A DNA stretch of 5,690 nucleotides, from contig JAPUKV010000121.1 in NCBI GenBank assembly GCA_027295475.1, positions 1 through 5,690 on the forward strand, in the 5' to 3' direction. A program made the position numbers and the translations under genes. Positions 1 through 5,690 of the stretch are shown here, piece by piece; the first letter of the stretch is position 1, and each line of letters begins with the position of its first letter. The notes beneath the pieces were generated by a model. The model made no database searches and was not told the DNA's origin. It worked only from the letters and a program-made list of their open reading frames with translations. The stretch is from Pseudomonadota bacterium. Its GTDB lineage: Bacteria; Pseudomonadota; Gammaproteobacteria; Woeseiales; Woeseiaceae.

Positions 1-1
1 T

Positions 2-46
2 GAAGCCAGCGAGACGGCCGTCAGCAACGACTCCTCATCAAGATAG
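2..46 (+). CDS. C-terminal end of an upstream gene (partial, product unknown)
   Basis: An open frame enters at the left edge and ends at TAG (44-46), 19 nt before the first RND gene. The 14 visible residues read EASETAVSNDSSSR, a polar, Ser-rich tail with no recognisable domain. Nine of its first ten codons end in G or C, as in the genes that follow, which favours this frame over the other two. One alternative is that the upstream gene ends at the TGA at 1-3 in frame 1. By context, RND permease genes often follow the gene for their periplasmic adaptor (HlyD/AcrA-type), whose C-termini are often short and polar, so an adaptor is the natural guess. Nothing in these residues proves that. Confidence 0.45.
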   Translation, partial: EASETAVSNDSSSR

Positions 47-53
47 ACAGTTT

Positions 54-58
54 CAGGA
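54..58 (+). promoter_or_regulatory. Ribosome binding site of the first RND permease gene
   Basis: CAGGA lies 7 nt upstream of the ATG at 66, a normal Shine-Dalgarno sequence and spacing. It matters because the reading frame is open upstream to the window edge, so the start cannot be set by a stop codon. This site, together with the protein beginning directly with a typical RND N-terminus (short basic cytoplasmic segment, then TM1), fixes ATG 66 as the start. Confidence 0.7.
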
Positions 59-65
59 ATATACG

Positions 66-3000
66 ATGCGCCGCCTGATCGAAATTGCAACAGAACGCCG
101 TGTCACGATCGTGATGTTCACTGTCGCGGTGGTGTTGTTTGGCATCGTTTCGCTGTCCCGCCTGAAAGTGAATCTGCTGCCGGACATATCGTATCCAACT
201 GTGACCATTCGTACGGAACTCACGGGCGCAGCTCCGGTTGAAATAGAAAACCTTCTCACAAAACCGATCGAAGAGGCAGTCGGTGTTATTCGCAATGTCC
301 GCCTGGTGCGCTCCGTATCGCGCACTGGCCAGTCCGACGTTACGCTGGAGTTTGTGTGGGGTACGGACATGGACATCGCGGGCGTGGATGTACGCGAAAA
401 AGTGGACATCATCGACCTGCCACTTGAGGCGAAGCGGCCGCTGTTGTTGCGCTTCGACCCATCGTCAGAGCCGATCATGCGCCTTGGCTTGCTGCGGAAA
501 GATGAAGGCCAGTCAATCGCAGACGCCGGGTCCGTTGTGGCCAGCCTTAAGGCAATGCGCCGGCTTGCGGAAGACCGCATCAAGAACGACCTGGAAGCGG
601 AAGAAGGCACTGCCGCAGTCAAGGTAAGCGGCGGATTCGAAGATGAAATTCAAATCCACGTAGACCAGCAAAAGCTGTCGCAGCTCGATATCAGCATCCA
701 GCAAATTGCCGAAAGAATTCGGGCGGAAAACGTCAACCTTTCGGGTGGCCGCCTGGAAGAAGGCAGGCAGCGATACCTGGTCCGCACGATTAACGAATTT
801 CAGACAGTCGAGGAATTTGCCGACGCGATCGTCGCCATCGTCGCTGACCGGCCCGTTTTCTTGCGCGACGTTGCAACCGTGACGCGTGGTTACAAGGAGC
901 GCGAAGCGATCACGCGTATCAACGGGCAGGAGTCGGTTGAGCTTGCGATCTACAAAGAAGGCGATGCGAATACAGTACAGGTGGCCAACCGGGTAGAGCG
1001 TCGCCTGGAGAATATTCGGGAATCGCTGCCGGAAGAACTTGAGCTGGTTAAAATCTATGACCAGTCCAAATTCATTTCCGCCGCCATTCAACAGGTCACG
1101 TCGGCTGCTATTTTCGGCGGAATACTCGCGATCATGGTGCTCTATGGCTTCCTGCAAGATTCCCGGGCCACGACAATCATTGCGGTCGCGATTCCGGTCT
1201 CGGTCATCGGCACTTTCCTGCTCATGTATTCGAACGATGTATCGCTCAACATCATGTCCCTGGGCGGCATTGCACTGGCGGTCGGCATGCTCGTCGACAA
1301 CGCGATTGTGGTACTCGAGAACATCGTTCGGAAGAGAGAGCAAGGCCAGGGTATTCTTGAAGCAGCTCGAAATGGCACTGCTGAAGTCTCGACCGCAGTC
1401 ATTGCGGCAACACTTACGACGATTGCCGTGTTCTTTCCGATGGTATTTATTAGCGGCGTCGCGGGTCAGCTGTTTCGGGATCAGGCACTGACGGTTACGT
1501 TTGCATTGATATTTTCACTGATCGTCGCTTTGACGCTTATACCGATGCTGGCCGCGCTCGGCACGGGGTCACGCTACCAGGAAGCAGGCGAAGAGACGCC
1601 GCCGAACCGCTTCACTCGCGCGATCGCGACTGTCGTGCGTGCTTTCGGCGTCGTGTTTGCCGGTGCGAAATGGCTTTGCTGGATCATCCTCTGGGTCCCC
1701 GGCTGGCTGTTACAACACCTGTACTTATCTGTCGCGAAGGGTTATGAACCCGTCCTTCGCTGGTCTTTGAGCCACCGCGCGGCCGTTGTCGGCAGCGCCG
1801 CAGCCATATTTGCGGCCACGATGCTGCTGATTCCACGGCTCGGAACAGAACTTATCCCACAACTGTCGCAGGGCGAATTTGAAGTTAACCTGCGGCTGTC
1901 ACCCGGTTCTCCGTTGGTCGAGACAGACCGGGCTATCCAGGCTGCGCATGATGCGACGCGCGACATTGACGATGTGGAACTGAATTACTCAGTGGCCGGT
2001 ACCGGAAATCGACTTGATGCCAACCCGGTCGACTCGGGAGAAAATACCGGCACACTGAGTATTACAATGAAACCGGGCGCCGGACGCGCCGAGGAAGCTG
2101 CGGCGATGGACGCCATGCGCAAACAACTGATGCAGCTGCCAGGCGTGCAATACGAGTTCAGCCGCCCGTCTCTGATGACGTTCGCAAGCCCGCTGCAGAT
2201 CGAGGTCTCCGGGTTCAACCTGAAAGACCTAGAAACAGTCAACCAGGTTCTTGTCAGCAAGATGCAGGCGTCGGATCGCTATGTTGATGTCAAAACGACG
2301 ATCGAACCGGGCAACCCGGAAATTCAGATTATCTTCGATCAGGAACGTGCCGCATCACTTGGACTGTCCGTCCGGGATATCGCCGATCGGGTGGTGGCGA
2401 ACGTTCGCGGTGAGCTGGCGACACGATACACGTGGCGGGACAGGAAAATCGACGTACTCGTACGCAGCGTCGATACGACCCGGGCAAGCATCGCGGAGAT
2501 CCGCAGCCTGATCGTCAATCCCGCGGCGAAGCGACCTGTAACGCTGGAGGCCGTTGCAGAAATCAAGATCGCAAGAGGCCCGGCTGAAATCAGGCGCATT
2601 GCTCAGGAGAGAGTGGCGATTATTTCGGCGAACCTCGCCTACGGTGATCTCGGTGCGGCGGTTGCCGACGCCAATTCGATCATTGACGGAACACCGATGC
2701 CGCAAGGCATAACAGCCATGGTCTCCGGCCAGAACGAGGAAATGCAGGACTCTTTCCGCTCGATGCGATTTGCACTATTGCTGGCCGTATTCCTCGTCTA
2801 CATCGTCATGGCCTCGCAGTTCGAATCCTTGATCCACCCACTGGTGATCCTGTTTACGATTCCGCTCGCGCTGGTCGGTGCAGTGCTCGCTCTGTTCCTG
2901 ACCGGGACGACCGTCAATGTCGTCGCCTTCATTGGCATCATTATGCTGGCCGGCATCGTCGTCAATAATGCGATCGTCCTTGTCGATCTCATCAATCAAC

Positions 3001-3296
3001 TGCAGGTGCAGGGGTTGGAAAAAACCTCGGCCAACATGGAAGCAGGGCGGGCGCGACTGCGACCGATCCTGATGACGACGCTGACGACCGTGCTTGGATT
3101 GCTGCCGATGGCGATCGGCTTTGGCGAGGGCTCTGAACTTCGAACCCCGATGGCAATTACTGTAATCGGCGGCCTGCTGGTCTCCACGCTGCTCACCCTG
3201 GTCGTGATTCCGGTGGTCTACTCGCTGCTTGACCGCAAGAAGTGGTCTGTTGCCGATCAGGCCAATAGCGCATTGCCGGAACCGGCAACAACGTAG
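66..3296 (+). CDS. RND efflux pump inner-membrane permease, AcrB/ACR_tran family (complete)
   Basis: This is a proton-driven inner-membrane exporter subunit that would work as a trimer with a periplasmic adaptor and an outer-membrane channel. Its 1076 residues compare with about 1050 for AcrB. The full RND duplication is visible: TM1 (about 13-30), then the conserved NLLPDISYP stretch (36-44) opening the first porter/docking region; TM2-TM6 (about 346-497); TM7 (about 572-590), followed by GTELIPQL (593-600) and the second porter/docking region; TM8-TM12 (about 902-1054); and a 20-residue tail. TM4 has GMLVDNAIVVLEN with D411-N412 in place of AcrB D407-D408. TM10 has GIVVNNAIVLVD with N967 where AcrB has K940. 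R997 and T1004 match AcrB R971 and T978. The TM6-TM7 linker is about 30 residues longer than in AcrB and contains a Trp-rich hydrophobic stretch (527-553). The second permease gene follows 8 nt downstream. Family assignment is certain. Substrate is unknown: I see no CusA-like methionine cluster, so drug, lipid or other hydrophobic export is more likely than copper/silver, but this is inference. Confidence 0.97.
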   Translation: MRRLIEIATERRVTIVMFTVAVVLFGIVSLSRLKVNLLPDISYPTVTIRTELTGAAPVEIENLLTKPIEEAVGVIRNVRLVRSVSRTGQSDVTLEFVWGTDMDIAGVDVREKVDIIDLPLEAKRPLLLRFDPSSEPIMRLGLLRKDEGQSIADAGSVVASLKAMRRLAEDRIKNDLEAEEGTAAVKVSGGFEDEIQIHVDQQKLSQLDISIQQIAERIRAENVNLSGGRLEEGRQRYLVRTINEFQTVEEFADAIVAIVADRPVFLRDVATVTRGYKEREAITRINGQESVELAIYKEGDANTVQVANRVERRLENIRESLPEELELVKIYDQSKFISAAIQQVTSAAIFGGILAIMVLYGFLQDSRATTIIAVAIPVSVIGTFLLMYSNDVSLNIMSLGGIALAVGMLVDNAIVVLENIVRKREQGQGILEAARNGTAEVSTAVIAATLTTIAVFFPMVFISGVAGQLFRDQALTVTFALIFSLIVALTLIPMLAALGTGSRYQEAGEETPPNRFTRAIATVVRAFGVVFAGAKWLCWIILWVPGWLLQHLYLSVAKGYEPVLRWSLSHRAAVVGSAAAIFAATMLLIPRLGTELIPQLSQGEFEVNLRLSPGSPLVETDRAIQAAHDATRDIDDVELNYSVAGTGNRLDANPVDSGENTGTLSITMKPGAGRAEEAAAMDAMRKQLMQLPGVQYEFSRPSLMTFASPLQIEVSGFNLKDLETVNQVLVSKMQASDRYVDVKTTIEPGNPEIQIIFDQERAASLGLSVRDIADRVVANVRGELATRYTWRDRKIDVLVRSVDTTRASIAEIRSLIVNPAAKRPVTLEAVAEIKIARGPAEIRRIAQERVAIISANLAYGDLGAAVADANSIIDGTPMPQGITAMVSGQNEEMQDSFRSMRFALLLAVFLVYIVMASQFESLIHPLVILFTIPLALVGAVLALFLTGTTVNVVAFIGIIMLAGIVVNNAIVLVDLINQLQVQGLEKTSANMEAGRARLRPILMTTLTTVLGLLPMAIGFGEGSELRTPMAITVIGGLLVSTLLTLVVIPVVYSLLDRKKWSVADQANSALPEPATT

Positions 3297-3307
3297 CTGA
3301 CGCCGTG
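3294..3307 (+). promoter_or_regulatory. Stop/start junction, likely translational coupling of the two permeases
   Basis: The TAG of the first permease (3294-3296) and the GTG of the second (3305-3307) are separated by 8 nt. The 15 nt before the GTG contain no AGGA/GGAG-like element, in contrast to the clear site before the first gene. Ribosomes finishing the first gene and restarting nearby would explain expression of the second and would tie the amounts of the two subunits together. The spacing and the absent site are seen; coupling is inferred. Confidence 0.45.
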
Positions 3308-5690
3308 AAACACACCGAGATTGCACTTCGACGCCCAGTGACGACGATCGTCATATTCGTGGCGCTCGCACTCATCGGCATAATCGCAACACGCATGTTA
3401 CCGCTCGAGAAATTTCCAGACATCGAGTTTCCAGGAATATTCATCCAGATTCCCTATGAGGGATCAACACCCGAAGAGGTCGAACGGCTGATCACGCGCC
3501 CGGTCGAGGAAGTGCTGGCGACCTTGTCCGGTGTCGAAACAATGTATTCGTCATCAAGCGACAGCATGTCCGAGGTTTTTCTGCAGTTCGAATGGGATCA
3601 GAGCATGGGTTCGAAGGGCATCGAAGCTCGCGCCAAGGTAGATGGTATTCGGCAGGAACTGCCTCAAGACATACGTCGGATCCTCATATTCACAGGTTCG
3701 CTCGGGGATCAACCCGTACTGGAGCTACGCATTTCCAGTGACCGGGATTTATCCGATAGCTATGAACTCCTGGACCGCCTGCTCAAGCGCCGTATCGAAA
3801 GAATCGAGGGCGTCTCCCTGGTGCAACTATACGGCGTGGACCCACGCGAAATCCGTATCCTGCTGAACTCCGACAAGCTGTCGGCACATGGCATCGACAT
3901 CGATGAACTACGGCAGCTCCTCGAGAAAAGCAATTTCGCTGTCAGCGCCGGTCGGATTACCGATGGCGGGCAACGTTTCAGCATCCGGCCAATAGGCGAA
4001 TTCCAATCGATCGCAGATATTGAAGATATCGTCATCGATGAAAACGCGCTGCGTCTCGGCGATGTCGCGAGTATCGAATTACGCAGCCCGGACAGGGATT
4101 ACGGCCGGCACCTGGACCGTTCCTATGCGATCGGCGTAGCAGTCAGCAAATCGACTGGCTCGAACATGGTCGAAGTGACAGACCGCGTGATGGCGGAAGT
4201 CGAAAAAATCAGCCAGCTGCCGCTGATGCAGGGCATCAAGATCTTCGAACTCGACAACCAGGGAGACAGCGTACGCGGTTCGCTCAGCGATCTGCTCAAC
4301 GCCGGTGCAATCGGCGCGGTGCTGGCCCTCATTGTTTTGTACCTGTTCCTGCGACAGGTAACGACCACATTGATTGTTACAGCATCTGTGCCGTTTTCAC
4401 TGCTGATTACCCTGGGCGTTCTTTACTTCGCCGACCTGAGTCTGAACATGCTGACGATGATGGGCCTAATGCTCGCGATCGGCATGCTGGTCGATAACGC
4501 GGTCGTCGTCACGGAAAGCGTGTTTCGGCAGCGAGCGCTGGATCCGGAAAATCCGTTCAAGGCCACGCTCGCCGGCGTGAAAGAAGTCGGCATGGCAGTG
4601 ATCGCCGGTACGATGACGACAATAATCGTGTTCGTACCAATCATGTTCGGTGCAAAAACGGATATCTCGGTTTTCATGACCCATGTTGGCATTACGATTA
4701 TCGTCGCACTACTCGCATCGTTATTGATTGCACAGACTCTGGTGCCGATGCTGGCAGCCCGCGTACCGCCTCCACCGCAACCGAAGGACAGCGCATTTAT
4801 CTCCCGTCTGACGAATCGATACGTTGCGAGTCTCGGCTGGATCCTGATACGGCCATGGAAAACATTCGGCGGTATTATCCTGATCTGCGTCATCGGCATT
4901 TCGCCGGTGCTCCTGAATCTCATCAAGTTCGACGCGTTTCCACAGGACGCGGGGCGACGCCTCTATATGCCGTTGCACATAGAAGGACAGCACCCGCTGG
5001 AACGTGTCGAAGAAGCGGTCGATACCATCGAGGATTACCTTTTTGAAAACCAGGAAGAATTTGATATTCGATCTGTCTACAGCTACTACGAAAAGGGACT
5101 TGCGACTACAGTCATTCTTCTGACCGAGGAAGAGGATGCAACACTTTCTACAACGGAGGTTCTCGAGCGGATTGAAGCGAATCTTCCGGTCATCGCGATC
5201 GGCAAACCGAGTTTCGATTTTGAACAGCAAGGTGGTGGCGAGGGCTTCAGCCTGCAGAGTTCCGGTGACTCAACTGCGAGGCTGAACGGAATTGCGCTCG
5301 ATGTTGTGCGTCTCCTTGGAACCGTGACCGGTCTGGAGGACGTGCGCTCGGATGCAGAGCTTGGCGAGCGCGAAATCCAGGTCAGCATCGACCGGGTTCG
5401 GGCAGCCGCGACCGGGCTAACGGCGAGGCAAATCGCTGACGCCATTGGCATCGCGATGCGAGGTCAGTATCTGCGAGAGTTTCGAGGAGATCTGGGCGAG
5501 GTTGCAGTGCGACTGGCGTTCCGTGACAGTGACAAGCAAAGCATCGAGCAATTGGCCGACCTGCCACTCTATACATCGGACGGTCGCCGCATCACCTTGG
5601 GCACGGTAGCCAATTTCAGGGTCGGTACGTCGCCTGCCACAATTCAACGAACCGATCGCCAGACGGCCGTGATCCTGTCTGCCAATCTCA
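3305..5690 (+). CDS. Second RND efflux permease, AcrB/ACR_tran family (3' end outside window)
   Basis: This frame is open from GTG 3305 to the window edge, giving 795 residues of an expected 1020-1050; TM8-TM12 and the stop lie outside. The protein starts with a typical RND N-terminus: ALRRPVTT (7-14), TM1 (about 12-29), then LPLEKFPDIEFP (32-43), which opens the first porter/docking region. TM2-TM6 lie at about 333-486, with the TM4 motif GMLVDNAVVVTES carrying D397-N398 in place of AcrB's Asp pair. TM7 (about 521-540) leads into FDAFPQD and a second porter/docking region that includes a Gly-rich turn (about 643-645). The TM6-TM7 linker is short, without the hydrophobic insertion of the first permease. 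The two proteins differ along most of their length outside the family motifs, so this is an old paralogue pair and not a recent duplication. GTG is chosen because this frame has a TAG at 3266-3268, no ATG lies between, and the RND N-terminus begins exactly here. No good Shine-Dalgarno precedes it. It is probably the partner of the first permease in one pump; substrate unknown. Confidence 0.95.
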   Translation, partial: MKHTEIALRRPVTTIVIFVALALIGIIATRMLPLEKFPDIEFPGIFIQIPYEGSTPEEVERLITRPVEEVLATLSGVETMYSSSSDSMSEVFLQFEWDQSMGSKGIEARAKVDGIRQELPQDIRRILIFTGSLGDQPVLELRISSDRDLSDSYELLDRLLKRRIERIEGVSLVQLYGVDPREIRILLNSDKLSAHGIDIDELRQLLEKSNFAVSAGRITDGGQRFSIRPIGEFQSIADIEDIVIDENALRLGDVASIELRSPDRDYGRHLDRSYAIGVAVSKSTGSNMVEVTDRVMAEVEKISQLPLMQGIKIFELDNQGDSVRGSLSDLLNAGAIGAVLALIVLYLFLRQVTTTLIVTASVPFSLLITLGVLYFADLSLNMLTMMGLMLAIGMLVDNAVVVTESVFRQRALDPENPFKATLAGVKEVGMAVIAGTMTTIIVFVPIMFGAKTDISVFMTHVGITIIVALLASLLIAQTLVPMLAARVPPPPQPKDSAFISRLTNRYVASLGWILIRPWKTFGGIILICVIGISPVLLNLIKFDAFPQDAGRRLYMPLHIEGQHPLERVEEAVDTIEDYLFENQEEFDIRSVYSYYEKGLATTVILLTEEEDATLSTTEVLERIEANLPVIAIGKPSFDFEQQGGGEGFSLQSSGDSTARLNGIALDVVRLLGTVTGLEDVRSDAELGEREIQVSIDRVRAAATGLTARQIADAIGIAMRGQYLREFRGDLGEVAVRLAFRDSDKQSIEQLADLPLYTSDGRRITLGTVANFRVGTSPATIQRTDRQTAVILSANL

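Noticed and set aside
53..622. Antisense open frame of 189 codons opposite the start of the first permease
   Set aside because: Low-complexity Ser/Arg/Thr-rich translation, a typical shadow of a GC-rich coding strand, covering a well-conserved N-terminal RND region.
513..1343. Antisense open frame of 276 codons opposite the first permease
   Set aside because: It lies wholly inside a certain RND gene. Its product is polar, His/Asp/Arg-rich and without any recognisable domain, as expected from the complement of hydrophobic membrane-protein codons. No credible ribosome binding context was noted.
66..3296. Heavy-metal (CusA/CzcA-type) pump
   Set aside because: The TM4 motif and the GTELIPQL segment have some metal-pump flavour, but there is no evident methionine relay as in CusA, and TM10 reads VVNNAIVLVD as in hydrophobe/drug-type branches. 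A metal substrate is not supported.
3266..3305. Possible frameshift joining or splitting the two permeases into one gene
   Set aside because: Each protein has its own complete RND N-terminus, and the first has all twelve TM segments before its stop. They are two genes, not a broken fusion.
3642..3866. Short plus-strand open frame of 74 codons
   Set aside because: Out of frame inside the second permease, where the RND frame is intact; the translation has no recognisable features.
4721..5230. Antisense open frame of 169 codons opposite the second permease
   Set aside because: The plus-strand frame here is continuous with an RND protein through TM6, TM7 and the second porter region. The antisense product shows no domain.
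66..5690. Recent tandem duplication of one RND gene
   Set aside because: Shared sequence is limited to family motifs such as the TM4 VDNA motif. The N-termini, porter domains and linkers differ throughout.

Overview
The window is wholly coding. It holds two consecutive inner-membrane pump genes of the RND (resistance-nodulation-division, AcrB/ACR_tran) superfamily on the + strand, preceded by what looks like the last few codons of a third gene. Base composition is moderately GC-rich, and codon choice looks the same in both large genes. RND pumps that export through an outer membrane, set in a co-directional operon, point to a Gram-negative bacterium. The overall style resembles a gammaproteobacterium, but this is an impression and cannot be proved from the window.

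Layout: (1) nt 2-46, an open frame with GC-rich third positions ending in TAG, probably the C-terminus of an upstream gene. A periplasmic adaptor (membrane fusion) protein would be the usual neighbour, but too little is visible to tell. (2) nt 66-3296, a complete 1076-residue RND permease with a good ribosome binding site. (3) nt 3305-5690, a second and clearly different RND permease starting at GTG only 8 nt after the first gene's stop. It is open to the window edge, with 795 residues visible and roughly a quarter missing.

The likely biology is a tripartite efflux system with two different RND permeases, organised like MdtB-MdtC or MuxB-MuxC, where two permeases assemble into one mixed trimer. 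The tandem arrangement is seen directly; mixed-trimer assembly and operation with an upstream adaptor are inferred. Substrates cannot be read from the sequence. Both proteins have Asp-Asn where AcrB has the Asp407-Asp408 pair. The first also has Asn where AcrB has Lys940, so its proton relay is not the textbook AcrB one. It also carries a long, Trp-rich hydrophobic linker between TM6 and TM7.

I found no RNA genes, mobile elements, CRISPR arrays, terminators, significant repeats or intergenic regions longer than about 20 nt. Nothing here amounts to a clearly new biological system.
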